NCBI GenBank assembly: GCA_018818785.1
Contig: JAHIRF010000011.1
Span: 22,987 to 86,986, forward strand
Length of the DNA: 64,000 bases
Direction of reading: 5' to 3'
DNA from: Thermoplasmatota archaeon
Lineage (GTDB): Archaea > Thermoplasmatota > Thermoplasmata > UBA10834
Shown here one piece after another: positions 35,606 through 45,843 of this stretch. The notes beneath the pieces are model-generated. The model saw nothing but the letters and a program-made list of their open reading frames with translations. It was not told where the DNA came from and did no database searches. Both the position numbers and the translations under genes were made by a program. Numbering within the stretch: the first letter of the stretch is position 1; every line of letters begins with the position of its first letter.

Positions 35606-36364
35606 ATGCGTGAAGCATCGTGGCGTCTGGTCGACAGTGGCATCGTATCCCCTCCGGTCTCGGGCGCTTTGGACGAAGCCATCTTGGAGGCACATTCAAG
35701 AGGAATGGTCCCGAACACCCTCCACTTCTACATTCGTTCCTCGCCGACAGTCTCGGTGGGCCATTTCCAGAAGGTGTGCGAGACGCTTGACCTGGATGAG
35801 TGTCGGACTCGTGGGGTCAGCATCATCAGGCGTCGTTCGGGCGGTCGCTCGATATACACGGATTCAGGACAGTTGATCTATGCCATCGTGCTCTCCCGCT
35901 CGGACATACCGGCTTCCCCAGAGAAGTCATTCGAGGTCCTATGCACGATCGTCTCCAGGGCCATATCATCCTTCGGAGTCGACGCAAGGTATCGACCTGT
36001 GAACGATGTCGAGATTGCCGGGAAGAAGGTCTCAGGAAGCGCTCAGCTGAGGCGGAAAGGCTCGGTCCTGCAGCATGGGACCGTTCTTGTCGACACGGAT
36101 ATCGAGGTCATGGACTCGGTGCTGAGATTGGACCGGGAAAGGAACCTTGGACCATCCAAACCGTCTGATCGTGTGACGACACTATCTCACGTACTTGGTG
36201 TGATCCCAGATATGACCGAAGTGAAATCGAGGTTGTCCCGAGCATTCTCCGACCATTTGAGATCCGAACTCGTTCGAGATGAATTGACCCGGTTCGAAGC
36301 GGATCTTGTGAACGAATTGGTCGGAACCCACTATTCCAAGGATGAGTGGAATCTGAAGTTCTGA
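35606..36364 (+). CDS. lplA: Lipoate-protein ligase A family protein
   Basis: A 252-residue member of the biotin/lipoate ligase superfamily. IRRRSGGRSIYTDSGQLIY is the lipoyl-AMP binding segment, and VNDVEIAGKKVSGSAQLRRK holds the conserved Lys. A short C-terminal accessory region is present. It would attach lipoate to carrier proteins such as glycine-cleavage H protein; no such protein is in the window. I prefer ATG 35606 over TTG 35591 given a TATA-like cttaact near 35570. Confidence 0.82.
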   Translation: MREASWRLVDSGIVSPPVSGALDEAILEAHSRGMVPNTLHFYIRSSPTVSVGHFQKVCETLDLDECRTRGVSIIRRRSGGRSIYTDSGQLIYAIVLSRSDIPASPEKSFEVLCTIVSRAISSFGVDARYRPVNDVEIAGKKVSGSAQLRRKGSVLQHGTVLVDTDIEVMDSVLRLDRERNLGPSKPSDRVTTLSHVLGVIPDMTEVKSRLSRAFSDHLRSELVRDELTRFEADLVNELVGTHYSKDEWNLKF

Positions 36365-36365
36365 A

Positions 36366-38084
36366 CTACATCTCCTCGGGCGCGTCTATGCCTAGACACA
36401 TCAGGGTATTTCTGATCGTCCATCTGCTGGCTTCGACCAATGCGAGCCGCGCTTCCCTGACTTCTCCCTCTGCCTTCAGGACTGGAATGTATCTATAGAA
36501 TTGATTGAACTGTGCCGCCAGTTCCTGAGCGTACGCGGCGAGAGGATGCGCCCTTCTGTTGTCCGCGCAATCCTCGATGATCGACGGGAAGCGCGATATG
36601 ATCTTGACCAGAGCCTTCTCATGGTCGGTGATCAGGTGCCTAGCATCGAACTTGCCGCTCAGCTCAACAGCCTTGTTCATTATCGAGCACGCGCGCGCAT
36701 GCGCGTATTGAACGAACGGTGCGCTCGCACCCTCGAAATTGAGCGCGTCTTCCCACTTGAAGACTATCTGTTTCTCCGCCTGTATCCTGATTATGTTGTA
36801 TCTGAGCGAGCCGACGCCCACGACGCGCGCGATCCCCCTCATCTTCTCCTCTGAGATGTCGGGCCTTCTCCTCTTGACTTCCTCATACGCGCGCTCGGTC
36901 GCTTCTTCGATCAGGTCGTCTATGTAGACGACCCGTCCCTTGCGAGTCGACATCCTGCCTTCGGGCAGGGAGACGAACGAATAGAACACAACATCCGGTT
37001 TCCTATCGACGCCCATGATCTTCAGCGCGGCCGCCAGCTCTTGCATCCCAAGCTTCTGGTCTTCGCCAAGCACGTTGATCGGAATGTCCGTCCTGCTGAA
37101 TTTGTCCAAGTGATATGCGAGGTCTCTCGTGGTATAGAGTGAGGTGCCATCGGATCGCGTGAACACCCATTTTGTCTCTCTTCCGCTTATTCCGAAACTC
37201 TCTAATTCGAGGTGATACGCGCCGTCCACCTCGACGCTGAACTCTGATCTCTTCAGCGCCTCGATGACTCGATCGACGCTGCCGTCCTGGACGAACTTGG
37301 ACTCCCAGGTGATCCCATCGTATTCGATGTTCAATCTCTTCATGCTCTTCTTTATCTCTTGGAGCACGCGCTCGCAGTTCTCCCTCGCTATGGCGACGGT
37401 CTCCTCGTCCCCGTGCTCGAGCTTGTAGAGCATCTCGTCCATCTGTTTCAGGATGGCTGGATCCTCCTCTGCGCACTTGTTCGCCTTCTGATAGTATAGG
37501 ACATAACGGTAGTGGTCCGCATCCCTGTCGGGCTCATCATCCAGCTTGAGATGCTTCACGCCCCAGGTCATCACGACGACCTGTCGACCGACATCGTTCA
37601 CGTAGAATTCGGTCGAGACGTCGTACCCCGCCATGCGCATCACTCGCGCCAGAGTATCGCCTATGATCGGGTTCCTGGCCCGGCCTACATGCAGCGGGCC
37701 CGTAGGATTTGCGCTCGTGTGTTCCAACAATATCTTATCTTTCTTCGGCTCACCTGCGCCATACCTGTCCTTCCTGGCAAGTGCGTCCTCGATGACTGAT
37801 TGGGCCAGCCCGTCGTATCCGACATGGAAATTGACATATCCGCCCTTGGCCTCGACCTTCTCTATAAGGTCGCCCGCCATGATCGATGATGCCAGCTCCT
37901 GGGCGATCACGTTGGGCGCTTTCCTCATCTGCTTCGCCAGTGGGAAGCATGGGAACGCGAGGTCTCCCATGCCATCAGGCGCAATGTCGAGCACTACCGG
38001 TGAATCGACGCCAAGCTTTGCCAACGCATCTGCTAAAACCGTCGAAACCTCTGATTTGAATCTGCTGAAAGTGTCTGAAACCAT
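36366..38084 (-). CDS. argS: Arginyl-tRNA synthetase
   Basis: A 572-residue class I synthetase. The HIGH-type signature is in SANPTGPLHVGRARNPI, and the KMSKS-equivalent is EGRMSTRKG. An N-terminal Arg-tRNA-binding domain (additional domain 1) and a C-terminal DALR helical domain (FVQYAHARACSIM) frame the catalytic core. It starts 2 nt after the aRF1 stop codon, so it is co-transcribed with prf1. Confidence 0.94.
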   Translation of the reverse strand: MVSDTFSRFKSEVSTVLADALAKLGVDSPVVLDIAPDGMGDLAFPCFPLAKQMRKAPNVIAQELASSIMAGDLIEKVEAKGGYVNFHVGYDGLAQSVIEDALARKDRYGAGEPKKDKILLEHTSANPTGPLHVGRARNPIIGDTLARVMRMAGYDVSTEFYVNDVGRQVVVMTWGVKHLKLDDEPDRDADHYRYVLYYQKANKCAEEDPAILKQMDEMLYKLEHGDEETVAIARENCERVLQEIKKSMKRLNIEYDGITWESKFVQDGSVDRVIEALKRSEFSVEVDGAYHLELESFGISGRETKWVFTRSDGTSLYTTRDLAYHLDKFSRTDIPINVLGEDQKLGMQELAAALKIMGVDRKPDVVFYSFVSLPEGRMSTRKGRVVYIDDLIEEATERAYEEVKRRRPDISEEKMRGIARVVGVGSLRYNIIRIQAEKQIVFKWEDALNFEGASAPFVQYAHARACSIMNKAVELSGKFDARHLITDHEKALVKIISRFPSIIEDCADNRRAHPLAAYAQELAAQFNQFYRYIPVLKAEGEVREARLALVEASRWTIRNTLMCLGIDAPEEM

Positions 38085-38086
38085 AC

Positions 38087-39313
38087 TCAGTTCACCCGGA
38101 ATCTAAGTATGCCTGCAATGCCGCCGAACGCCTTCTTCAACAGCTCGCCCTCCTCCGACTCTCCAGATATGAATTCGACCTTAGTATTGTTGGCATCCGC
38201 CATCTTGTGGAGCTCTTCGACGAGGTCCTCGACGTCATCTGCCCTCATGACTGTCTGGCATTTATCGCACTTGATATTGTCTGACGAGTTCTGGGTCATC
38301 GTTTCCTTCTCGAACCCGCAGCTGGGGCATGTGAGTCTGAGCCGCACCCTCCTCATGTCCTCTGATAGCAGGAGAGCGTCCACGGCACCGATCATCAGGG
38401 CGTTCCTGACCTGTTCCTCGCCGTATATCGAGAGACCACCATCCGCCTTCCTGATCTCTTCGAACAGTCGCTGCATCAGGTTCTTCTCCCTCATGAGGTC
38501 AATGCCCTTGAGGGCATCCCTCGCCTTCTCGACCAGTTCCCTGAGGCCGTACTCGTCCGTGTACCCGACGTCGAATGTGTCTATGACCTTGTTCTGGAGC
38601 TCATAATGAAGGTACTCGCTCTTGACGAAATATTCCTTCGTTGGTCCGGGTCCTCCTATGAGCACTCCCTTCAGATTCTTGTTCGTCAGAAGCGATTCGT
38701 TTACGACATCCGCCACCTTCTTGTAGAATTCGTGAGCCGCTATCTCGATCAACCGTTCGAACCTTCGGGCGGATTGACCGCCCCTGCCATGCTTGCTGGG
38801 GACCAGTGACGGTATGTTCTTGATCGGTATGATCCGTTTTCCATGCAGGAGCCCTATCGTCGCTTCGCCCCTGTCGATGACTATCAGCCCATAGGAGTCC
38901 TTCTGCTCCAGCATCTGAATGAGTGGTTCGGTGAAGAAACCGGAATCGCATCTGTATATGAAAGTCTGGACTACGTCCGGAGGCTCAATAGAGTATTGAA
39001 CCATCGATGTCTGGTCTGCCGAGGTCGACTTGTGCCCCACGAAGAAGACGAGGCCGTTCCCTGGCGGCTGTCGCTGCCCTTTCAACCTCGAGAGGATTGA
39101 TGATATGGCCGCTTGGACGTTCTTTCTCGTGCTCGCGCTCTTTATGTTCGAGGATTGAGAGTACTCATTCCTCAGGTAGGCAGCAACATCCGAGATCTGC
39201 CTCGTAGGCGGTATGTACAGCGATATGAGTTCCGTGCCTCTGCCGGAGATCTTCTCGACCTCCTCGAGGCTTCTCCTGAACTCGTATTTCTGCAGTTCCG
39301 TTAGCTCAGTCAT
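38087..39313 (-). CDS. prf1: Peptide chain release factor aRF1
   Basis: A 408-residue archaeal/eukaryotic class I release factor. Domain 1 carries SSNIKSAST (NIKS) and YRCDSGF (YxCxxxF), which read all three stop codons. GRGGQSARRFERL is the GGQ catalytic loop. A zinc-finger-like CPSCGF...CDKC insertion lies in domain 3. I chose ATG 39313 (MTELTELQKYEF), with a TATA-like tttataatg (minus strand, 39359-39368); an earlier in-frame TTG at 39361 is too near that box. The intact decoding motifs give no sign that a stop codon is reassigned. Confidence 0.93.
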   Translation of the reverse strand: MTELTELQKYEFRRSLEEVEKISGRGTELISLYIPPTRQISDVAAYLRNEYSQSSNIKSASTRKNVQAAISSILSRLKGQRQPPGNGLVFFVGHKSTSADQTSMVQYSIEPPDVVQTFIYRCDSGFFTEPLIQMLEQKDSYGLIVIDRGEATIGLLHGKRIIPIKNIPSLVPSKHGRGGQSARRFERLIEIAAHEFYKKVADVVNESLLTNKNLKGVLIGGPGPTKEYFVKSEYLHYELQNKVIDTFDVGYTDEYGLRELVEKARDALKGIDLMREKNLMQRLFEEIRKADGGLSIYGEEQVRNALMIGAVDALLLSEDMRRVRLRLTCPSCGFEKETMTQNSSDNIKCDKCQTVMRADDVEDLVEELHKMADANNTKVEFISGESEEGELLKKAFGGIAGILRFRVN

Positions 39314-39375
39314 ACGAGAATCCAGTCCGAAGCTTTTTGTACAGGTTAGAGCGTTCGTCATTATAAAGGTTGACC

Positions 39376-40059
39376 ATGATGGATGCAGTCGTTTTGTCCC
39401 TCGGCGGATCGATACTGGTGAGGGATCCAGACTCCTCGGATTTCATAAGAAAAATGTCCAAGATGCTCATCGAAATCTCGTCTAAACACAAGGTGTATGT
39501 CGTGACCGGCGGAGGAAGGATCGCACGGTTCTACATCAATAACGGCCGTGCTCTCGGAGCGGACGAGCGGGCCCTCGACATCATGGGCATCGAGACGACG
39601 AGACTGAACGCGCGACTTTTGATAACCGCGCTCGGTGCACACGCATCTCCCGAACCACCTCGGACATACGACGAGGCTGCAGTCGCGGGCATGGAACACC
39701 GCATCGTCGTCATGGGTGGTGTGAGCCCCGGGATAACAACTGACGCCGTGTCGGCATATCTCGCGGAACGTATCGGGGCGAAACGTCTCGTCAATGCCAC
39801 ATCGGTGGACGGTGCTTACACTGCGGACCCGAAGAAGGACAGCAGCGCAAAGAAGATACCAAGGATGACCCACGAAGCGCTCATCAAGCTGGTCGGCACT
39901 GATCCCCTTGGGGCGGGGCCGAATGTGGTGTTCGATCCTGCAGGATCGCAGGTAATCGCCAAGAACAAGATCCAGTTGGCCATAGTGGACGGCACTGATA
40001 TCGGCAACCTGAAGAACGCGCTATGCGGCTCGGACTTCTCTGGTACGTTGGTCGAGTGA
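39376..40059 (+). CDS. pyrH: Uridylate kinase (UMP kinase), archaeal type
   Basis: Phosphorylates UMP to UDP. The 227-residue amino-acid-kinase fold has VLSLGGSIL at the N-terminus, VVTGGGRIARFY, VVMGGVSPGITTDAV and VNATSVDGAYTADPK. Its start is ATG 39376 or 39379; aaggttga lies just upstream. It is divergent from prf1 and ends 1 nt before the convergent dtdA stop. Confidence 0.9.
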   Translation: MMDAVVLSLGGSILVRDPDSSDFIRKMSKMLIEISSKHKVYVVTGGGRIARFYINNGRALGADERALDIMGIETTRLNARLLITALGAHASPEPPRTYDEAAVAGMEHRIVVMGGVSPGITTDAVSAYLAERIGAKRLVNATSVDGAYTADPKKDSSAKKIPRMTHEALIKLVGTDPLGAGPNVVFDPAGSQVIAKNKIQLAIVDGTDIGNLKNALCGSDFSGTLVE

Positions 40060-40060
40060 T

Positions 40061-40885
40061 TCAGAGCGGCTCGAATTCCTCACTCCTCACTTCCCTGATC
40101 CCTAGCGCAGCGAACCTCTCGCTCAGACCCCTGTAGATCGGTTTCGACATGCTCTTCTTGTGGAAGTAGACGATCTTCGCATCGTCGCTCTTCTGAGCCA
40201 TCTGCAATATCATCTCATCGCTCAACGAATCGAGTGCGTAGTTGGCTGCCATATGGCCTATCGAGACCTTTCTGGACAAGGCGATGTCCGTGTATCTTGG
40301 TGCGTAATGCCCCCCGCCGACTCCAATGACGGATGGGTATCCATCATCCGACACTGAGAGTATCGATGTCGCTATGGCTTCCGCTGCATCCTCTCTTCCC
40401 CAGAGTTCCTCATAGCTTCCTATCTCGATGTAAAACGCAGGTGCGGTGAGGAGCAGCGGACCATGGTGTGTGGTCTCGAACGAAACGTCGAACCCCATGC
40501 CCTGCGCCTCCCTCGAGAGGCATCTCAAAGCGGATGTCATGAAGCCTGGATGCGACCTGCACAGAGTGCCGCTCTTCCCTCCGAAATCCGCAGAAGAATA
40601 ATTGCCGATCGGATGGACCGTCAGTGTTGGTATCTTGGACGCGGCCTTGTGCCTGGAAGCGAATATGACGACATCCGTCTCACATCCTAGGACTTTCGAA
40701 ACACGTTCATCGATGTTATCCTCGTCCAGGTGTATGCGGTCTACCTGGACCATCGCGAAATCGTCCCTGCGGAGGATCGGGTGCTCCTCGAACATGCCGC
40801 CCTCTAACCATCCAGACCTTTCAAGGAGTCTGGATCTGATGTTCATCGAAGCGTTGTCCTCGGAGGAAGTGACTATGATCTTCAC
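40061..40885 (-). CDS. dtdA: D-aminoacyl-tRNA deacylase, DtdA/GEK1 type
   Basis: Hydrolyses D-amino acids wrongly attached to tRNA; a zinc enzyme of archaea and plants. Motifs are IVTSSEDNASMNIRSRLLE at the N-terminus, HPIGNYSS, ETTHHGPLL and GVGGGHYAPRYTD. I chose GTG 40885 because ggtgagg sits 5 nt upstream and the resulting 274 residues start where homologues do; a longer frame reaches TTG 40960. Confidence 0.88.
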   Translation of the reverse strand: MKIIVTSSEDNASMNIRSRLLERSGWLEGGMFEEHPILRRDDFAMVQVDRIHLDEDNIDERVSKVLGCETDVVIFASRHKAASKIPTLTVHPIGNYSSADFGGKSGTLCRSHPGFMTSALRCLSREAQGMGFDVSFETTHHGPLLLTAPAFYIEIGSYEELWGREDAAEAIATSILSVSDDGYPSVIGVGGGHYAPRYTDIALSRKVSIGHMAANYALDSLSDEMILQMAQKSDDAKIVYFHKKSMSKPIYRGLSERFAALGIREVRSEEFEPL

Positions 40886-41048
40886 GCATACCTCACCGAC
40901 GATATCCGCAATAACACTTTCACCTGCCATAACCATCGAAAAGAATGAGCCACTCTTCAAGCGAAGGATACGATCCGCGATATCCGTCCACTCCGGACTT
41001 ATCTAGTCAGGAAAATGCCTTATATCCTTATCCTGCTAGACCCGTTTG

Positions 41049-41975
41049 ATGCCAGCGCCACTTAGGACCACTACAATCGGAAGTCTTCCAAGATTTGCGG
41101 AAGACATCGAAGACGCTCTCGTGAATGCGATAGAGTTCCAGCAGAGCATGGGCCTGGATCTGCTCACCGACGGCGAGCAGCGGTCAGATATGGTATCCTA
41201 TTTCGCCGAATCGTTCCAAGGCCTCGATGTGAAGGACGGTCTCCCTGTCGTATCGGGCAAGATCCGCCTTCGGGGAAGACCCGAAGAGTTCTCGAAGGTC
41301 AAGGACCTGGACACCATCCTCAGAAGGTTCCCCGATACCACCGTCAAGATCGCCCTGACCGGTCCGACTACTTTGGGTATGACGTGCGCCTCGAGGAAGA
41401 TCGAGTCGCATTACCGCGGACTCCTCGATTTCACGCTCTACGAGGACATCGCCTCAGCCCTCATACCCATAGCGGAGTCATTGATCGATAGAGGGGCCCA
41501 TGTGCAGATAGACGAGCCCTTCCTCTCGCAGGGTTTCAAGGACTTGCCTGCCAGGGTGGCTCTGATAGATAGGATCGCAGAAGGGTTGCCACGGAACCAT
41601 GTCAGCTTGCATGTCTGCGGCTACATCGGACGATTCGATATCGTGAACCATCTCCTGGGATTGGAGAACGTGTCCACACTGAGCTTCGCGTTCTCCGGTC
41701 AAACAGAGAAGAGGAACATCGAGCACATAGACCAGAAGTCGTTCGAGGACCACACGATGACTCTAGGTGCAGGATGCATCTCGGTCACCCCTTTGTCCGA
41801 GAAGGAAATCGATTCAACGGACATGGTCAAGACGAAGCTCGGCCAGATTGCCGATCGCATCGGGTGGGAGAACATCGAGTACATCCACCCGGACTGTGGT
41901 TTGAGGGCAACAAAAAAGGACCTTGTCCCAATCATCCTGAGGAACATGAGGGTCGGAGCGGAGCTTTCCCACTGA
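41049..41975 (+). CDS. Short cobalamin-independent methionine synthase (MetE catalytic-domain homologue)
   Basis: A 308-residue single-barrel protein, equal to the C-terminal half of bacterial MetE; archaeal forms are short like this. Zinc-site residues are visible in SLHVCGYIG (His, Cys) and HPDCGL (Cys); QIDEPFLS is part of the substrate site. In archaea the methyl donor is probably a corrinoid protein rather than folate triglutamate. A TATA-like cttatatcc (41022-41030) gives a leaderless start at ATG 41049. Confidence 0.85.
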   Translation: MPAPLRTTTIGSLPRFAEDIEDALVNAIEFQQSMGLDLLTDGEQRSDMVSYFAESFQGLDVKDGLPVVSGKIRLRGRPEEFSKVKDLDTILRRFPDTTVKIALTGPTTLGMTCASRKIESHYRGLLDFTLYEDIASALIPIAESLIDRGAHVQIDEPFLSQGFKDLPARVALIDRIAEGLPRNHVSLHVCGYIGRFDIVNHLLGLENVSTLSFAFSGQTEKRNIEHIDQKSFEDHTMTLGAGCISVTPLSEKEIDSTDMVKTKLGQIADRIGWENIEYIHPDCGLRATKKDLVPIILRNMRVGAELSH

Positions 41976-42000
41976 CCCTCTGGAACATGGTCTGATTGAC

Positions 42001-43281
42001 TTGAGCCCGCCATTGCTAGATGCGGATGCAGCGAGGCGAAATGTCAATTACCTCGCCGGCCTCGATTTCATCATCAGCCTGGGCTTTGGCTTGATCCTGC
42101 CACTCTTCCCCACTTATGTGGAACTCCTCGGTGGAGGCGGACTGGAGGTCGGCATCCTCTTCTCATCGTTCGTCCTTACCAGAGCGCTCTTCGCGACCAC
42201 GTTCGGCAACCTATCCGACCGCTTGGGCAGGAAACCGATGATCCTCTTCGGAACCATCCTGTACGCGGTGCTGGCGATCCTGTTCGTCGTCCCGAACTCC
42301 TGGGTAGGCCTGATTTTCGTGAGAGGGTTCCAGGGCGTGGCCAGCGCCATGGTCTGGCCGGTCACGGAAGCATTGGTCATCGACTCCACACCTGCCAACA
42401 AGCGGGGCGCTTCCATGGGCAAGATCGTGATGGCATCCAACCTGGGGTTCGTCGTGGGGCCGTTCGTCGGCGGTTCTCTATTCATACTCGCCAGTGAATA
42501 TATGGGTTACACAGACCAGGAAGCTTTCAGACTCCCGTTCTACTTCACGGCGGCACTCTCCGTCATAGCCGCCGTACTCGTGTGGCGCAAGGTGACCGAT
42601 GCGAAGGTCGCCGATCGGACCAAGAAGAAACTCAGATTGCGGGAGTTGATCCGCCCCGAAGGGCTAGAACCCAAAAGGCTCCGTCATCTGAAGATACTGT
42701 ATGCGAACGCGATGATGGAAGGCTTCTCGTTTGCGAGCATCGGGCCTCTGGTGGTCCTGTTCCTCGCGTTCCGCTTTTCTATGGGCGCAGGTGTCATATC
42801 GATACTGATGGGGGTGGCCATGGGGTTGGGGGCGTTGGTCGCGCTTCCATCTGGCAGGTTGGCGGATCGCGTCGGGAAGAAACGGATGTTTGTCCTGGGG
42901 GGATATGTCGCATTCATCGCAACGATGCTCCTGCCGCTCAGTCCAATCCTCGCGGTTGTCGTTGTCATGCTGGCCTGCAGGAGCATGGCCTTTCAGGTAT
43001 CATCGCCCGCCTTGAGGGCGTTGCAGGCAGACATTGTCCCCGAGAACGTCCGCGGGAGATTGATCGGATTGCTCGAATCGATGACCAACATGGGCTCGGT
43101 GATAGGTGCTCCTCTCGGCGGATTCTTGTGGGATGCTTTCCAAGGACGGGATTTCGGGCTTCCAGCGCCTTTCGATGGGACGATGATCCCATTCCTGCTC
43201 TCGGGGCTCGTGGGCATATTCACGATATCGATGGTGCACTTCCTCGTCCATGAGGAGCCGCCCCCGTCATCGAACGATTGA
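42001..43281 (+). CDS. Major facilitator superfamily transporter
   Basis: A 426-residue permease with twelve hydrophobic segments. Motif A, GNLSDRLGRKP, lies between helices 2 and 3 and is repeated in weaker form as GRLADRVGKKR between helices 8 and 9. It resembles drug-efflux-type MFS proteins. It begins at TTG 42001, 25 nt after the MetE-like gene. Substrate unknown. Confidence 0.85.
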   Translation: MSPPLLDADAARRNVNYLAGLDFIISLGFGLILPLFPTYVELLGGGGLEVGILFSSFVLTRALFATTFGNLSDRLGRKPMILFGTILYAVLAILFVVPNSWVGLIFVRGFQGVASAMVWPVTEALVIDSTPANKRGASMGKIVMASNLGFVVGPFVGGSLFILASEYMGYTDQEAFRLPFYFTAALSVIAAVLVWRKVTDAKVADRTKKKLRLRELIRPEGLEPKRLRHLKILYANAMMEGFSFASIGPLVVLFLAFRFSMGAGVISILMGVAMGLGALVALPSGRLADRVGKKRMFVLGGYVAFIATMLLPLSPILAVVVVMLACRSMAFQVSSPALRALQADIVPENVRGRLIGLLESMTNMGSVIGAPLGGFLWDAFQGRDFGLPAPFDGTMIPFLLSGLVGIFTISMVHFLVHEEPPPSSND

Positions 43282-43395
43282 TCTATTCACTTCAAGAAGG
43301 CAATGAAGACTCCTTCGTATCATGGCAGAATTGAGAAACACGGATTGCATGTGATAATCGCCTTTATATAACGGGTTTTTAGATTATTCAGCTGC

Positions 43396-45819
43396 ATGGG
43401 TGGAACACTGACAGTTTCTGAGAGGATCATATTCCATCTGAACCAATATGTCAAGCACGAGGACAAGTTCGAGGTTCCGTTCGACGTGACACAGGACGGA
43501 ATATCCCAGGCATGCTCCATATCCCGTGCGCACGCGGCGATCGAACTCAAGAAGCTCAAGTCCACGGGATTGATCGACGAGCGTCTTTCGCATGTCAAGA
43601 GAGGCAAGACGAGGCGGAAGGCGTATTTCCTCACTCATGGGGGCAAATCAAATGGCGCGACGATCGTTCAGTATGTGAAGGATAACGGGATCGATCCGAT
43701 GGTCGACCCGTCGAAGGTAGTCCCGATGACGAATGGTACGAAGACCCGGGCTACCAGGAAATCCTCTCCGCTACCATCGATCAAGTCATTCTATGGGCGG
43801 GAGAGGGAAATCACATCCATGCACGCTGCAATGTCTGATTCTACCAGCAAGATCGTCTGCGTGAAAGGTATCGCCGGGATCGGCAAGACGACGCTCGTTG
43901 CGAAGGTCGCATCGGAACTCACAGGACAGAGAGTATTTTGGCACTCTGTGAAACCCTGGGATGTTGCGAAGAGTCTGATCGATTCATTGGCCAGATTCTT
44001 CTCGGACAATGGATGTCGGAAATTGTCCGCTTATCTGACCTCGGGGAAGGCTGAGCTCGGCGAACTCAGCGTTCTCCTCAACGAGGAACTTGCTGAGAAC
44101 GGATTCACATTCATATTCGATGATGCCGACGCTTCCAATGACCTCTTTGATTTCTTCATGATGTTCAGGCACAGCAGCGGGTCTGCGAAGATCATCATGA
44201 CCTCTGAGGGTGTCACACGATTCTACGACAAGTCTGATGTCGTGGCCAGGAACGAGGTATGTGAGATCGATCTCGACGGGCTCGACCAGAAGGCATCACT
44301 CAGGCTATTAGAAGACCGCGGCATCAAAGGCGATGTGGCGAAGCAGCTCGCCTCCCTGACCAAGGGTCATCCTCTCTCTCTTGAGATGATAACTGTCTCG
44401 GGTCTCAGCGAAGCCAAATCACAGATATCCAAGTTCCTCGAGGAGGAGTTTTACGCTGATCTCTCTGACCAGGAGAAATCCCTGCTGCAATTTGCCTCGG
44501 TATTCAACAGGCCTTTCCCTGCAGAGGCGATACCGAAGGACCTCAGACAGGTTCGGAAGGGTTCCATGCTCCGCGAGGTGGCTCCAGGCCGTTTCGAGAT
44601 ACATTCCTCGTTGCAGAGCTTCGTCTACGATTCGATGCCGTCTGATATCCGCACATCCTGGCACAGCTTGGCCGCCGATTATTACATCAAGGTGGGAGAC
44701 GACCCTGAGAGGCTACATCATCTGATCCGTGCGAACAGGCATCTGGAATCGGAGATCATGATGTCGAGGCTCGGTGAGTCTCTCATGGAGAATGGAAACG
44801 TCCAGCAGTTGTGGTTGGTTCTAAGGGATTTCATTCCGCAGAAACCGAAGTATGTCCAGTCGGTCACGCTGCTCAAGGCAAAGGCCGCGAACAAGGTCGG
44901 CGAGTATTCCGCATCGACTCGTCTCCTCGAAGAGCTTTCTAGATGCGATAATGGTTCCGTGCGAGCCGAGTCGCTGATCGAGCTAGGGAAGATCCGGAGC
45001 AAACAAGGGGATCTTGAACAGGCATCGCGGTTGTTCTCCGAAGCACTCGACTGCTCTCAGGACCTGCCAGCCCAAAGGGCGAAGGCTCTCCGTGGTGAGG
45101 GTGTGGTCGAGAGTAAGTTGGGCAACTATGAACGGGCACAGGAGCTGCTCGAATCGAGCGCTCGCGACTCGATGTCGGTCATGGATTCAAAAGGTATGCT
45201 CATGGCCCATCTCGAGCTCGGGAATGTCTTCATCGGTCGTGGTCTGTACGAGGAGGCGATCTCGCATTTCTCGAAGTGTGCGGCCGGGTTCGGCCCAGTA
45301 GACCTTGCCAACGTGTATGTGAACATGGGTGCCGCATGCGCTCATCTGGGCAAGCATGCAGAGGCGAGGCTACATCTGGAGAACGCAGTGAAGTTGGCGA
45401 CAGAGACCGGGCAGCCTCGCACGAGAGCATATGCGCAATCATCTCTGTCAGAGCTCTTGGCCAAGATCGGCGACCCGGCGTCAGCCAAGGAACATTGTTT
45501 CAACGCGCTAGAAGTCTTCACCGAATTGAACGACAGATTGGGAATGTCGTTAGCATACGCGAACCTGGGCAAGTCGTCTCAACTGATGGGTGATTTCTTG
45601 ACCAGCGAGGAGTACTACCTGGAGAGCCTCGCGGCCCTCAAGGATGTCGAAGCACCGAGGCTTCTTGGCAAGAGGAAGATGGAACTCGGTCTCATGTTGA
45701 TGGACAAGGGTGAAGGTGATCGGGCAAGACGCTGTCTCGAAGATGCGAAAGAGCTGTCTGAGCGCTCCGGATCAGCCGACCTGACGGCTATGATAGAGAC
45801 TGCCTTGGGCAAGCTCTGA
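43396..45819 (+). CDS. STAND NTPase: N-terminal winged helix, NB-ARC-like ATPase, C-terminal TPRs
   Basis: An 807-residue signalling ATPase. Residues about 5-80 are a winged-helix DNA-binding domain (ISQACSISRAHAAIELKKLK). Walker A GIAGIGKTT is at 158-166 and Walker B FIFDDAD near 239-244; TSEGVTRF is a sensor-like strand end. A helical region follows (about 300-480), then about eight TPR-type repeats (505-800; for example ALRGEGVVESKLGNYERAQE). It resembles MalT/AfsR-type regulators and NLR-like proteins: ligand binding at the repeats would open the ATPase and let the HTH act. TATA tttatata (43363-43370) is about 30 nt before the ATG. Confidence 0.82.
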   Translation: MGGTLTVSERIIFHLNQYVKHEDKFEVPFDVTQDGISQACSISRAHAAIELKKLKSTGLIDERLSHVKRGKTRRKAYFLTHGGKSNGATIVQYVKDNGIDPMVDPSKVVPMTNGTKTRATRKSSPLPSIKSFYGREREITSMHAAMSDSTSKIVCVKGIAGIGKTTLVAKVASELTGQRVFWHSVKPWDVAKSLIDSLARFFSDNGCRKLSAYLTSGKAELGELSVLLNEELAENGFTFIFDDADASNDLFDFFMMFRHSSGSAKIIMTSEGVTRFYDKSDVVARNEVCEIDLDGLDQKASLRLLEDRGIKGDVAKQLASLTKGHPLSLEMITVSGLSEAKSQISKFLEEEFYADLSDQEKSLLQFASVFNRPFPAEAIPKDLRQVRKGSMLREVAPGRFEIHSSLQSFVYDSMPSDIRTSWHSLAADYYIKVGDDPERLHHLIRANRHLESEIMMSRLGESLMENGNVQQLWLVLRDFIPQKPKYVQSVTLLKAKAANKVGEYSASTRLLEELSRCDNGSVRAESLIELGKIRSKQGDLEQASRLFSEALDCSQDLPAQRAKALRGEGVVESKLGNYERAQELLESSARDSMSVMDSKGMLMAHLELGNVFIGRGLYEEAISHFSKCAAGFGPVDLANVYVNMGAACAHLGKHAEARLHLENAVKLATETGQPRTRAYAQSSLSELLAKIGDPASAKEHCFNALEVFTELNDRLGMSLAYANLGKSSQLMGDFLTSEEYYLESLAALKDVEAPRLLGKRKMELGLMLMDKGEGDRARRCLEDAKELSERSGSADLTAMIETALGKL

Positions 45820-45843
45820 CGTGTTCATTCGCCCCGGTCTGGA

